Origin: Alphaproteobacteria bacterium
Lineage (GTDB): Bacteria > Pseudomonadota > Alphaproteobacteria > Rhodospirillales > Rhodospirillaceae
Reading direction: 5' to 3'
NCBI GenBank assembly: GCA_030604885.1
Contig: JAUVUZ010000020.1
Location: 1 to 64,000, forward strand
DNA length: 64,000 bases
Program-made: the position numbers and the translations under genes
Shown: positions 28,041 to 37,447 of the stretch, one piece after another
Position numbering within the stretch: the first letter of the stretch is position 1
How the letters are laid out: the number at the start of each line of letters is the position of its first letter
The notes under the pieces: generated by a model
What the model saw: the letters and a program-made list of their open reading frames with translations, nothing else
Told to the model about the DNA's origin: nothing
Database searches by the model: none

Positions 28041-29330
28041 ATGAGCAACATCGGCAACTTGTGCATCGTCTGCCCGGACCGGGACCGCTCCGCCCGCGTC
28101 GCCGTCCATTTCGAACGCGCCCGCTATCGCGTCGAAACCCGCGCCGCCGCCGAGGCCGAGGATCTGCGGGCCAACCCGCCCGACGTGGTGCTGATCCTCG
28201 ACACTCCCGAGGCCGCCGCGCGGATGCTGCGGGACCTGCGCGAAACTCCGGAAACCGCCGACGTCTCGATCGCCTTCGCCGACGGCGACGCGCCGGGGGA
28301 TGTCGCCGACGCCGCCGACGACGTCCTGCCCGCCGATCTCGACGCCGACGCCATGGTGTTCCGCCTGCAGCCGCTGTTCCGCCTGGCGACGATGCGCTGC
28401 GAAATGCGCCTGCGCGCCCAGGGCGTGGAAATGCCGCCCCCCGGCCCGGCCCACGCGCCCGGCCCGGCGCGCGCCCTCTATCTCGGCCTCGACCCCGCCG
28501 CCACCCTGCCCGCCGATTTCCTCGGCCGCGACGCGGTGTGGGAGAGCGCCGCCTCCACCGCCGAGGCGGAGGCGATCATCACCGGCCCGGGCACCTACGA
28601 CCTCGTGGTGGTGGACGCGCCGCACCCCCGGCTCGAGGAAATCCTCGCCTTCTGTCGCGACATGCGCGACAACCCGCGCCTGTTCAACCTGCCCTTCCTG
28701 GTGCGGATGCCGGGCCTCGACGCGGCCGACGCGCGCGATCTCTACCGCGTCGGCGTCAGCCGGGTGATCGGCGCCGGGGCGACGGCCGCCGCCGCCCAGA
28801 GCGAGGCGCGCTCGCTGATCGCCCTGCAGAACAACCGCACCGCGGTGCGCGAGGCGCTGCGCCGCACCCTCACCGAGGCGACCGGACATCCGCGCCAGGC
28901 GGTCTATACCGAGGACTTCCTGAAACGCTACCTCGACCGCCGCCTCGCCGCCGCCGCCGCGCACCGCCGCGCGCTTTCGGCGGTTCACCTGCACCTGCCC
29001 GAGGCGGCGTCGCTGCGCGAGGAGGCGGGCGAGGCCGCCTGCCGGATCTTGAGCGAGCAAATCGCGCGCTGGCTGGCGCGGCTGATCCGCGTGGAGGACC
29101 TTGCGGCGCGCCTGTCGGATTCCGATTTCGTGGTGGTGCTGCCCGACACCCTGCCCTCCGAGGCGCAGGTGGTGATGAACCGCATCGCCGGGGTGCTCAC
29201 CTTCACCGATTTCGCCGTGCCGGAGGTCTACCGGCCGGTGAAGGTGTGGCCGCTGGTGGGCGTGGCCGCGCCCGAGCCGGGCGACCGGCCGGAGGACATT
29301 CTCGCACGGGCGCGCGCCGCCCTCGCCTGA
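28041..29330 (+). CDS. PleD-like protein with two receiver-like domains and a degenerate GGDEF domain
   Basis: A 429-residue protein laid out like PleD: a receiver-like domain (about 1-125, PPDVVLILD), a second (about 150-275, YDLVVVDAP) and a GGDEF-fold domain (about 290-429). The catalytic loop that should read GGEEF is SDSDF (359-363) within RLSDSDFVVVLPDT, and the metal-site aspartate region is also absent. It should not make cyclic-di-GMP; it may bind it, or act as a structural signalling partner. Divergent from phnC and 14 bases before a DsbA-family gene, with no obvious link to phosphonates. Confidence 0.75.
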   Translation: MSNIGNLCIVCPDRDRSARVAVHFERARYRVETRAAAEAEDLRANPPDVVLILDTPEAAARMLRDLRETPETADVSIAFADGDAPGDVADAADDVLPADLDADAMVFRLQPLFRLATMRCEMRLRAQGVEMPPPGPAHAPGPARALYLGLDPAATLPADFLGRDAVWESAASTAEAEAIITGPGTYDLVVVDAPHPRLEEILAFCRDMRDNPRLFNLPFLVRMPGLDAADARDLYRVGVSRVIGAGATAAAAQSEARSLIALQNNRTAVREALRRTLTEATGHPRQAVYTEDFLKRYLDRRLAAAAAHRRALSAVHLHLPEAASLREEAGEAACRILSEQIARWLARLIRVEDLAARLSDSDFVVVLPDTLPSEAQVVMNRIAGVLTFTDFAVPEVYRPVKVWPLVGVAAPEPGDRPEDILARARAALA

Positions 29331-29344
29331 AACGCGGAGGCCGG

Positions 29345-30037
29345 ATGCAGATCGCCATCCATTTCGACGTCATCTGCCCCTGGTGCTTCATCGGGCTGAA
29401 GCGCCTGCGCCTCGCCCTGGCGCGGCGGCGCGGCTTCGCCACCGAGCTGGTGTGGCGCCCCTACTTCCTCAACCCCGATCTGCCGGACGCGGGCATCGAG
29501 TTCGCCACCTACATCGAGCGCAAGTTCGGCGGCGCGCTGCGCGGCAAGCGCCTGCTCGGCTCGCTCGAGGAGATCGGCCGCCCCCTCGGCATCCGCTTCG
29601 ATTTCGGCGCGATCCGCCGCGTGCCGCCGACGCTGGACGCGCACCGGCTGATCCGCCGCGCGCACCGCTTCGGCGCCGCGTCCGAGGTGGCGGAGGCGCT
29701 GTTTGCCGCGCACTTCTGCGAAGGGAGGGACATCGGCACGGCGGAGGTTCTGGTGGCGGCGGGGGAACGCGCCGGTCTCCCGGCGGCGGAGGTTCGCGCG
29801 GCGCTGGACGACGACGCCCTCGCCGAGGCGTTGCGCGACGAGGCCACCGCCGCGCAACGCTCGGGCACCCTCGGGGTGCCGTTGTTCGTGCTCAACGACA
29901 GCTTCGTCATCACCGGGGCGCACGAGCCGGAGGTTCTGGTGCGGATGCTCGACGTGGCCGCCGCGGGCGAGGAACTGGCCCGCGCCGTGCCCGGCAACTT
30001 CAGCCCTCGGCCGCGAGTCCTGCCAGGGCTTCCATGA
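29345..30037 (+). CDS. DsbA-family (FrnE-type) thiol oxidoreductase
   Basis: Cytosolic thioredoxin-fold protein of 230 residues beginning MQIAIHFDVICPWCFIG, with the CPWC active site at about 11-14 and GTLGVPLFVLNDSFVITGA (cis-Pro loop) near the end, as in FrnE/2-hydroxychromene isomerase-like proteins. No signal peptide. The substrate is unknown. GGAGG precedes the ATG. Its last 38 bases overlap the end of mfd on the other strand. Confidence 0.85.
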   Translation: MQIAIHFDVICPWCFIGLKRLRLALARRRGFATELVWRPYFLNPDLPDAGIEFATYIERKFGGALRGKRLLGSLEEIGRPLGIRFDFGAIRRVPPTLDAHRLIRRAHRFGAASEVAEALFAAHFCEGRDIGTAEVLVAAGERAGLPAAEVRAALDDDALAEALRDEATAAQRSGTLGVPLFVLNDSFVITGAHEPEVLVRMLDVAAAGEELARAVPGNFSPRPRVLPGLP

Positions 30038-33000
30038 CCCGCCGCGCGCCCGACAGGCGCACCCCCGCGTCCTCCCACTGGCGCATGATCACCAGCTTCT
30101 GATCCGGGCGGATCTTCACCGTCGCGACGTTCTGCGAGATGTAGCGCACCAGGCCCGCCGGGTTGGGGAACTCGGCGTTGCGGAAGGAAATCACCCCGCC
30201 CTTCGGCCCCGCGTCGAAGCGCTCGACGTTGGCCTTGAGGCACAGGCCCTTGAGCGCCACCACGTCGAGGAGGTTTTCCACCTCGCGCGGCAGCGGGCCG
30301 AAGCGGTCGATCATCTCCGCCGCCAGGGACTCCCCCTCGGCCGGGTCCGCGACCTCGGCGATGCGGCGGTAAAGATTCAAGCGAACGCTCAAATCCGCGA
30401 TGTAACTCTCGGGAATCAATACCGGCATGCCGAGGGAGATTTGCGGCGACCAGGTCTCGGCCGCCGCCGCGCCGTCGCCGTCGCGGGCCGCCGCCACCGC
30501 CTCCTCCAGCAGGTGCTGGTAAAGCTCGATGCCGACCTCCTTGATGTGGCCGGATTGCTCGTCGCCCAACAGGTTACCCGCGCCGCGAATGTCGAGATCG
30601 TGGCTGGCGAGGCTGAACCCGGCGCCCAGGCTGTCGAGGGAGTGCATCACGTCGAGGCGCTTGAGCGCGGTCTTGCCCACCTGCCGGTCGTGGGGCAGCG
30701 TGAGGTAGGCGTAGCTGCGCGCCTTGCCGCGCCCGACGCGGCCGCGCAGCTGGTAGAGCTGCGACAGGCCGAACAGGTCGGCGCGGTGGATGACGATGGT
30801 GTTGACGTTGGGCAGGTCGAGGCCGCTTTCGATGATGTTGGTGGCCACCAGCACGTCGTAGGCGCCGTCGGAGAACGCGGTCATCACGTCCTCCAGGTCC
30901 TTGGCCGCCATCTGCCCGTGCGCCACCGCCACGCGGATGTCCGGCACCATGCGGTGCAGGCGTTCGAGCACGGTGTCGATGTCGTTGATGCGCGGGCAGA
31001 CGTAGAAGCTCTGCCCGCCGCGGAAGCGCTCGCGCAGGATCGCCTCGCGCACGATCACCGGGTCGAACGGCAGCACGAAGGTGCGCACCGCGAGGCGGTC
31101 CACCGGCGGCGTCGCGATGATCGACAGTTCCTTCACCCCCGAGAGCGCCATCTGCAGCGTGCGCGGGATCGGCGTGGCGGAGAGGGTGAGCACGTGGACG
31201 TCCGCCTTCAGCTGCTTCAGCCGCTCCTTGTGGGCGACGCCGAAGTGCTGCTCTTCGTCAACGATCAGAAGGCCGAGGCGGGCGAACTTGATGCTTTTCG
31301 AGAGCACCGCGTGGGTGCCGATGACGATGTCCACGGTGCCCTTTTCGAGGCCGTCGCGCACCTGCGCCGAGGCCTTGGCGGACACCAGCCGGGAGAGCAT
31401 CTCGACCTTGAGCGGCAGCCCGGCGAAGCGCTCGCGGAAGCCCCGGTAGTGCTGGCGGGCGAGCAGCGTGGTGGGCACCACCACCGCCACCTGGACGCCC
31501 GACATCGCCGCCACGAACGCGGCGCGCATCGCCACCTCGGTCTTGCCGAAGCCCACGTCGCCGCACACCAGCCGGTCCATCGCCCGGCCCGCCGAAAGGT
31601 CGGCGATCACGTCCTCGATCGCCTTCAGCTGGTCCTCGGTTTCGGTGTAGGGGAAGCGGGCGGCGAACTCGTCGTACAGCCCCTCCGGCGGCTGGAAGCT
31701 CTCGGCCTTGCGCACCTGGCGGGCGGCGGCGGTCTTGATCAGTTGCTCGGCGATCTCGCGGATGCGCTCCTTGAGGCGGGCCTTGCGCGCCTGCCACGCC
31801 GGGCTGCCGAGGCGGTCGAGGCTCGCGCCCGCGTCCTCGGAGCCGTAGCGCGAGAGCACCTCGATGTTTTCCACCGGCACGAACAGCTTGTCGCCGTCGG
31901 CGTAGACCAGCCGCAGGCAGTCGTGGGGGGCGCCGCCCGCGTTGACCGTCTCCAGCCCTTCGTAGCGGCCGATGCCGTGCTCGGCGTGGACGACGAGGTC
32001 GCCCTCCGCCAACGCCGAGGCGTCGGCGATGAAATTCTCCGCCTTGCGCGCCTTCTTGCGGCGCGGCTGGGCGAGGCGGTCGCCGAGGATGTCCTGCTCC
32101 GCCACCACGCACAGGCCGGGGGCGCGGAAGCCGCGCTCCAGCGGCACCGCGACCACCGCCAGAACCTCGGGCGGCAGCGCCTCCACCTCGGCCCAGGTGG
32201 CGACGGCGGACACCGCGCCCAGCCCCTTCAGCATCCCCGCCAGACGGTCGCGGGAGCCGGGGGTGAGCGCCGAGACCATCGCCCGCCGCCCCTGCCCGCG
32301 CTGCTCGGCGAGATAGGCGGCGATCTCCGGCAGCACGGTTTCGAGGGCGCGGCCCTTGGCCTCGGCGAACGGGCGGCCGGGCAGGCTGTCCATCGGCCGG
32401 ATCGCCGCGTCGGAAAACGCTTCCGGCGGCGCGTCGAAGGGCGTCAGCAGCGCCACCGGGCGGCTCGCCAGATGATGCTTCCATTCCGCCGCGTCGAGGT
32501 AGAGGCGGTCGGGCGGCAGCGGGTGATAGGGCGCCGAGCCGTCCTTGATCCCTTCCGCCGCCTTGCGCGCGGCGTGGTATTCGGCGATCTGCTCCCAGGC
32601 CGCCTCCAGGCTTTCCGCCAGCCCCGCGTCGAAGGCCACCACCGCCTCGGGCAGATAGGCGAACAGGGTGTCGAGGCCGTCGGCGAACAGCGGCAGCCAG
32701 TTCTCCATGCCGGGGAAGCGCCGCCCGGCGGACACCGCCTCGTAGAGCGGGTCGTCGGTCACCGCGCCGAAATGCTCGCGGTAGCCGCTGCGGAACGCCG
32801 CGATGGTCGCCTCGTTGAGGCGGATTTCCGAGATCGGGCGCAGGGTCAGGCGGTCGAGGGGCTGGGTGGTGCGTTGCGTCACCGGGTCGAAGGCGCGCAG
32901 GGTATCGAGGGTGTCGCCGAAAAAGTCGAGCCGCGCCGGATCCGCCGCGCCCGAGGGGAAGATGTCGACGATGCCGCCGCGCACCGCGTACTCGCCGGGT

Positions 33001-33476
33001 TCGAGAACCTGCTCGGCGCGGCCGTAGCCGTTGCGTTCGAGGAAGGCGATCAGCTCCGCCGGGTCGAGGGTCGCGCCGGGGGCGAGGTCGAGGTGGACGC
33101 CGCGCATGCTCTCCCGCGTCGGCACCCTCTGCACCGCCGCCCGCGCGGTGGTGAGGATCAGGCGGCCGGGCTTGACCGGCGCGTCGGCGAGGCGCGAGAG
33201 GGTTTCCAGCCGCCGCCCCACCAGCTCGGCGTGCGGCGAGGCGCGGTCGTAGGGCACGGTGTCCCACGCCGGGAACTCGAGGATCTCGATGTCGGGGGCG
33301 AAGAAGCCCACCGCCTCGGCGAGGCGCGCGAGCTGCACGTCGTCGGCAGCCACGTGCAGCAGGCCGCCCGCAGCGGCGCGCGCCAGGCCGCCCAGCAGGC
33401 AGGCGTCGTAGCCCGCGGCGACGCCGGTCAGCGCCAGCCGCGTTCCGGGCGTCAGGTCTTTGAGCAATGGGTTCAA
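30000..33476 (-). CDS. mfd: Transcription-repair coupling factor Mfd
   Basis: SF2 translocase that removes RNA polymerase stalled at DNA lesions and recruits UvrA. About 1158 residues: an N-terminal UvrB-like region, an RNA-polymerase interaction domain (VVHAEHGIGRYEGL), the RecG-like motor (GDVGFGKTEVAMRAAF, DEEQHFG, SATPIPRTL, LRGRVGRG) and a C-terminal TRCF domain. The best start is TTG at 33476 in a TTGA overlap with sdhE, giving a length close to that of E. coli Mfd. uvrA lies elsewhere in this window. Confidence 0.95.
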   Translation of the reverse strand: MNPLLKDLTPGTRLALTGVAAGYDACLLGGLARAAAGGLLHVAADDVQLARLAEAVGFFAPDIEILEFPAWDTVPYDRASPHAELVGRRLETLSRLADAPVKPGRLILTTARAAVQRVPTRESMRGVHLDLAPGATLDPAELIAFLERNGYGRAEQVLEPGEYAVRGGIVDIFPSGAADPARLDFFGDTLDTLRAFDPVTQRTTQPLDRLTLRPISEIRLNEATIAAFRSGYREHFGAVTDDPLYEAVSAGRRFPGMENWLPLFADGLDTLFAYLPEAVVAFDAGLAESLEAAWEQIAEYHAARKAAEGIKDGSAPYHPLPPDRLYLDAAEWKHHLASRPVALLTPFDAPPEAFSDAAIRPMDSLPGRPFAEAKGRALETVLPEIAAYLAEQRGQGRRAMVSALTPGSRDRLAGMLKGLGAVSAVATWAEVEALPPEVLAVVAVPLERGFRAPGLCVVAEQDILGDRLAQPRRKKARKAENFIADASALAEGDLVVHAEHGIGRYEGLETVNAGGAPHDCLRLVYADGDKLFVPVENIEVLSRYGSEDAGASLDRLGSPAWQARKARLKERIREIAEQLIKTAAARQVRKAESFQPPEGLYDEFAARFPYTETEDQLKAIEDVIADLSAGRAMDRLVCGDVGFGKTEVAMRAAFVAAMSGVQVAVVVPTTLLARQHYRGFRERFAGLPLKVEMLSRLVSAKASAQVRDGLEKGTVDIVIGTHAVLSKSIKFARLGLLIVDEEQHFGVAHKERLKQLKADVHVLTLSATPIPRTLQMALSGVKELSIIATPPVDRLAVRTFVLPFDPVIVREAILRERFRGGQSFYVCPRINDIDTVLERLHRMVPDIRVAVAHGQMAAKDLEDVMTAFSDGAYDVLVATNIIESGLDLPNVNTIVIHRADLFGLSQLYQLRGRVGRGKARSYAYLTLPHDRQVGKTALKRLDVMHSLDSLGAGFSLASHDLDIRGAGNLLGDEQSGHIKEVGIELYQHLLEEAVAAARDGDGAAAAETWSPQISLGMPVLIPESYIADLSVRLNLYRRIAEVADPAEGESLAAEMIDRFGPLPREVENLLDVVALKGLCLKANVERFDAGPKGGVISFRNAEFPNPAGLVRYISQNVATVKIRPDQKLVIMRQWEDAGVRLSGARRVMEALAGLAAEG

Positions 33477-33751
33477 CGCAACGTCTTGACGTAGTCGAAA
33501 TTCATCAGCAGCCGCATGGTTTCCGTATCCATCGCCGGGGGCACCGGCGACTTGCCGCACAGCCAGTCGAGCAGGTCGCTGTCGGGCACGTCGAGAATCG
33601 CCTCGTATTCCCGCAGCGCGTCGGCGCCGAAGGACTGCAGGTAGGCCTGGGCGAACGCCCCGATCACCAGGTCGAGTTCCTTCATGCCGCGATAGGCAGA
33701 GCGAAACATCAGGCGCTTGCGCCGGATTTCAAGGGCGTTGGTGGCGTTCAT
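33473..33751 (-). CDS. sdhE: FAD assembly factor SdhE
   Basis: Small helical protein that promotes covalent flavinylation of succinate dehydrogenase subunit A. 92 residues with the conserved RGxxE signature in AYRGMKELD, preceded by IRRKRLMFRS, and the typical LLDWLCGKSPVP. The start at 33751 has GGAG seven bases upstream. Co-transcribed with mfd and divergent from recG, a usual alphaproteobacterial neighbourhood. Confidence 0.93.
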   Translation of the reverse strand: MNATNALEIRRKRLMFRSAYRGMKELDLVIGAFAQAYLQSFGADALREYEAILDVPDSDLLDWLCGKSPVPPAMDTETMRLLMNFDYVKTLR

Positions 33752-33842
33752 GGGAAGCTCCGCTGAAAGCGTCGGGTGGTGGTGAGGCACTCGGATAGGG
33801 TATACAGGGCTTGGCTTTTGTTGTCACCCCAGGCGGTTCCCG

Positions 33843-35930
33843 ATGCGTCCGACGATCCTCTACCCGCTGTTCGCGCCGCTCACCGGCCTGCCCGGCGTCG
33901 GCCCGCGGATCGCGCCGCTGCTGGCCCGCGCGGCGGGCGGCGAGGCGGTGGCCGACCTGCTGTGGCACCTGCCGACCGCGTGCATCGACCGCTCGGCGCG
34001 CCCCCGGGTGGCCGACACCGTGGACGGCGCGGTGGCCACCCTCACCCTCGAGGTGTTGCGTCACGAACCGGCGCCGCGCGGCTCCCGCTCGCCCTACCGC
34101 GTCCACTGCGCCGACTCCAGCGGCGAGATCGCCCTGGTGTTCTTCCACGCGCGGGAGGACTACCTGCGCGCCCAGTTGCCCGAGGGCGCCACCCGCCTCG
34201 TCAGCGGCAAGGTGGAGCGCTTCCGCGACAGCCCGCAGATCAGCCATCCGGATTACATCGCCCCCCTCGACAAGGCCGACACCATCCCGGCGGTGGAACC
34301 GCTCTACGGCCTCACCGCCGGGCTGACGCAGAAGACCGTCGGCAAGGCGATGCGCGGGGCGCTGGAGCGCCTGCCCGACCTGCCGGAGTGGAACGACCCG
34401 CACCTGATCCGCCGCGAGGGCTGGCCCGCGTGGCGGGCGGCGCTCGAAACCCTGCACCGCCCCGCCGAGGCCTCGGCCTGCGCGCCGCTGGCGCCCGCGC
34501 GCCGCCGCCTCGCCTTCGACGAACTGCTGGCGGCGCAACTGGCGCTCTCGCTGGTGCGCGCCAAGGCCCGCGCCCGCCCGGGCATTCCGCTGCCCGGCGG
34601 CGGCGACGTGGGGGCGCGGATCGAGGCCGCCCTGCCCTTCAGCCTCACCGGGGCGCAGCGCCGCGCGGTGGCGGAAATCCACGCCGACATGGCCCAGCCG
34701 GTGCGGATGCTGCGGCTGCTGCAGGGCGACGTCGGCTCGGGCAAGACCGCGGTGGCGCTGCTGGCGATGGCGCGGGCGGTGGATTCCGGCGCCCAGGCGG
34801 CGTTCATGGCGCCCACCGATCTGCTCGCCCGCCAGCACTACGCCTCGATCGCGCCGCTCGCCGAGGCGGCGGGCGTGCGCACCGTGCTGCTCACCGGGCG
34901 GGACAAGGGGGCGGAGCGCGCCGCCGCCCTCGAAGCCATCGCCTCGGGCGTGGCGGGGATCGCCATCGGCACCCACGCGCTGTTCCAGGACGACGTGAAC
35001 TTCGACCGCCTCGGCCTTGCGATCGTTGACGAACAGCATCGCTTCGGGGTGCGCCAACGGCTGATGCTCTCCGACAAGGGGCAGCAGACCGACCTGCTGG
35101 TGATGACCGCCACGCCGATCCCCCGCACCCTGATGCTGGCGGCCTACGGCGACATGGACGTCTCCCGCCTCGACGAGCGGCCGCCGGGCCGCAAGCCCAT
35201 CGACACCCGCCTCGTCGCCCTCAACCGCCTGCCCGAGGTGGTGGAGGCGGTGCGCCGGGCCACCGCCGCCGGGCGCCAGGCCTACTGGGTGTGCCCCCGG
35301 GTGGAGGACGCGGAGGACGTGCCGCTCACCTCGGTGGAGGAGCGCGGCGCCGCCCTCGCCCAGGCCTTCGGCGCCGACGCGGTGGGGGTGATCCACGGCC
35401 GGATGAAGGGACCGGAGCGGGACGCGACGATGCAGGATTTCCTCGACGGCCGCACCCGGGTTCTGGTGGCGACCACGGTGATCGAGGTGGGGGTGGACGT
35501 GCCCAACGCCTCGATCATCATCGTCGAGCACGCCGAACGCTTCGGCCTCGCGCAGCTCCACCAGTTGCGCGGCCGGGTCGGGCGCGGCGCCGAGGCCTCG
35601 GCCTGCCTGCTGCTCTACGGCAACCTGGGGGAAACCGCCGAACAGCGCCTCACCACCCTGCGCGACACCGACGACGGCTTCGTCATCGCCGAGGCGGACC
35701 TCAAGCTGCGCGGCGCGGGCGAGCTGCTCGGCACGCGGCAGAGCGGCGTGCCCGAGTTCCGCGTCGCCGATCTCGCGCACCACGGCGACCTGCTGGAGAT
35801 CGCCCGCGCCGACGCCCGCCGGGTTCTGGAGTCGGACCCGGACCTCACCGGCGCGCGCGGCGGCGCGCTCAGGACTCTACTGTATCTGTTTGCGCGGGAT
35901 GCGGTCGTGGCGACACTGCGGTCGGGGTGA
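33843..35930 (+). CDS. recG: ATP-dependent DNA helicase RecG
   Basis: Branched-DNA helicase that remodels stalled forks and recombination intermediates. 695 residues: an N-terminal wedge/OB domain (about 1-160) starting with a helix-hairpin-like LTGLPGVGPRIAPLL, then the helicase core with GDVGSGKTAVALLAM (motif I), DEQHRFG (motif II), TATPIPRTLM (III) and QLRGRVGRG (VI). The 3' end overlaps the convergent DUF502 gene by 62 bases. Confidence 0.96.
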   Translation: MRPTILYPLFAPLTGLPGVGPRIAPLLARAAGGEAVADLLWHLPTACIDRSARPRVADTVDGAVATLTLEVLRHEPAPRGSRSPYRVHCADSSGEIALVFFHAREDYLRAQLPEGATRLVSGKVERFRDSPQISHPDYIAPLDKADTIPAVEPLYGLTAGLTQKTVGKAMRGALERLPDLPEWNDPHLIRREGWPAWRAALETLHRPAEASACAPLAPARRRLAFDELLAAQLALSLVRAKARARPGIPLPGGGDVGARIEAALPFSLTGAQRRAVAEIHADMAQPVRMLRLLQGDVGSGKTAVALLAMARAVDSGAQAAFMAPTDLLARQHYASIAPLAEAAGVRTVLLTGRDKGAERAAALEAIASGVAGIAIGTHALFQDDVNFDRLGLAIVDEQHRFGVRQRLMLSDKGQQTDLLVMTATPIPRTLMLAAYGDMDVSRLDERPPGRKPIDTRLVALNRLPEVVEAVRRATAAGRQAYWVCPRVEDAEDVPLTSVEERGAALAQAFGADAVGVIHGRMKGPERDATMQDFLDGRTRVLVATTVIEVGVDVPNASIIIVEHAERFGLAQLHQLRGRVGRGAEASACLLLYGNLGETAEQRLTTLRDTDDGFVIAEADLKLRGAGELLGTRQSGVPEFRVADLAHHGDLLEIARADARRVLESDPDLTGARGGALRTLLYLFARDAVVATLRSG

Positions 35931-36675
35931 CGCCGCGGTTCTCGGAGAGGGCGGCGCTGGCGAGCTTGACCTTGCGCATGTCCTTGGGGCGGCGGTCCGG
36001 CGGCACCACGATGCCGCCCGAGATCACCATCTTGATCCCCTCCTCCACCGTCATGCTCAGCACGATCACGTCGGAGCGCGGCACGAACAGCAGGAAGCCC
36101 GAGGTCGGGTTGGGAGTGGTGGGGAGGAACACGTTCACCACCTCCTCGGCGGTGAGGTCCTGCACCTCGCCCTCGGTGACGCCGGAGATGAACCCCAGCG
36201 CCCAGATACCCCGCCGGGGATACTCCACCAGCACGCACTGGCGGAAGGCGGAAGACTGGTTGGACAGCACGGTCTCGAACAGCTGCTTCAGCGCCGCGTA
36301 GATGCCGCGGATCACCGGCATGCGGTTGAGGATGCCCTCGCCCGCCCGCACCAGCAGCCGCCCCGCCAGACCGGCGGTGAGCGCGCCGATGGCGGTGAGG
36401 GCCGCCAGCAGCACCACCACGCCGAAGCCGGGAATGTCGAAGTTGAGGTAGGTGCTGGGGCTGTAGCGCGGCGGCAGGATCGCGCCGACCTGGCCGTCGA
36501 CGAAGGTGACGAACAGCCACGCGACGTAGAGCGTCAGCGCGCCCGGCGCGGTGACGAGGATGCCGGCGAGGAAGTAGCCCCGGAGGCGGGAGCCCAGAGA
36601 GGGCTTGCGCACCGCCTTGCGGACGGTCTTCTTCTTCGGCGGCGGCCGCTTGGCGCCGGAGGACGGAGCAGACAT
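35869..36675 (-). CDS. DUF502 inner-membrane protein
   Basis: A 268-residue membrane protein with a basic, lysine-rich N-terminus (residues 9-25), two hydrophobic segments (about 35-58 and 80-105) and a soluble domain with the family patterns NRMPVIRGIYAALKQLFETVL, GIWALGFISG and FLPTTPNPTSGFLLFVPR. The function of DUF502 proteins is not established, though distant members are linked to membrane remodelling. The tail is Pro/Thr-rich and lies antisense to the last 62 bases of recG. Confidence 0.88.
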   Translation of the reverse strand: MSAPSSGAKRPPPKKKTVRKAVRKPSLGSRLRGYFLAGILVTAPGALTLYVAWLFVTFVDGQVGAILPPRYSPSTYLNFDIPGFGVVVLLAALTAIGALTAGLAGRLLVRAGEGILNRMPVIRGIYAALKQLFETVLSNQSSAFRQCVLVEYPRRGIWALGFISGVTEGEVQDLTAEEVVNVFLPTTPNPTSGFLLFVPRSDVIVLSMTVEEGIKMVISGGIVVPPDRRPKDMRKVKLASAALSENRGVTPTAVSPRPHPAQTDTVES

Positions 36676-36753
36676 CGAAGCGACGATCCTTCCAACATCG
36701 CGGAGAGATCGCCTATATCGGAGGAATCCCGCGGCAGAGCAAGACGAAACGCG

Positions 36754-37182
36754 ATGCGCCAGTCCCCCGTGCCGAAATTTCGCAAAACCGCCCGACCGCC
36801 GCTTCCGGCCGCGAGCGCGCTGGTGGTGCGGCGCGGGCGGGTGCTGCTGGTGCGGCGCGCGCATCCGCCGCTGCGGCGCGAGTGGTCGCTGCCCGGCGGA
36901 CGGCTGGAGGCGGGGGAAAGCGCCGCCCGCGCCTGCGCCCGCGAACTCGCCGAGGAGACCGGGCTGGAAGCGCTGCGCCTGCGCGCCTTCACCCGCGTCG
37001 ACGTGGGGCGCGGCGCGCGGGTGTTCCGGTTGGAGTGCTTCCGCGTGCTGTCCTGGCGCGGCCGCCTGCGCGCGGGCGACGACGCGCTGGCGGCGCTGTG
37101 GGTGCCGCTGGCGCGGGTGCGCGGGCTGGTGCGGCGGCCGCAAACCCTGCGGGTGATCGCCACCGGCGCGCGGCTGCGGTGA
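36754..37182 (+). CDS. Nudix hydrolase
   Basis: A 142-residue pyrophosphohydrolase. The Nudix box is complete: GGRLEAGESAARACARELAE followed by ETGLE, giving G-x5-E-x7-REL-x-EE-x-GL. A basic arginine-rich N-terminus precedes the core (ALVVRRGRVLLVRRA). The substrate cannot be read from sequence; ADP-ribose or a (d)NTP are typical. Divergent from the DUF502 gene with 78 bases between. Confidence 0.88.
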   Translation: MRQSPVPKFRKTARPPLPAASALVVRRGRVLLVRRAHPPLRREWSLPGGRLEAGESAARACARELAEETGLEALRLRAFTRVDVGRGARVFRLECFRVLSWRGRLRAGDDALAALWVPLARVRGLVRRPQTLRVIATGARLR

Positions 37183-37249
37183 GATCGGGCATTGCATCGC
37201 GGGCGCGGTCCGCTATTCTCTCGCCGCGCAGCAAGGGAGATGGGTGGCA

Positions 37250-37447
37250 ATGCAGCTTCTGGGACGTGTTCTGTTCGTCGTCGGCTTCGCGGGTCTCGCC
37301 TTCCAGATTCAGGAATCCTGGCTGGGGCTGACGGGCCTGCCGATCGACAGCAACCACATGACCAACGCGATGATCTGGTGGGCGGTGTGCGGCTGCATGG
37401 CCGCGGGCGGCCACTGGATCAACAAGCGCTACACCACCGAAGAGTGA
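37250..37447 (+). CDS. Small two-helix membrane protein of unknown function
   Basis: A 65-residue protein with two hydrophobic stretches (about 6-24 and 40-55), two cysteines near residues 47 and 49 (WAVCGCMAAGG) and a charged C-terminus. ATG 37250 and GTG 37244 are both possible; AGGGAG lies 10 or 4 bases upstream respectively. The end overlaps the convergent ChbG-like gene by 19 bases. I do not recognise the family. Confidence 0.55.
   Translation: MQLLGRVLFVVGFAGLAFQIQESWLGLTGLPIDSNHMTNAMIWWAVCGCMAAGGHWINKRYTTEE

Noticed and set aside
29703-33494. 1263-codon plus-strand frame antisense to mfd
   Set aside because: No recognisable domain and shadow composition; Mfd motifs are intact on the other strand.
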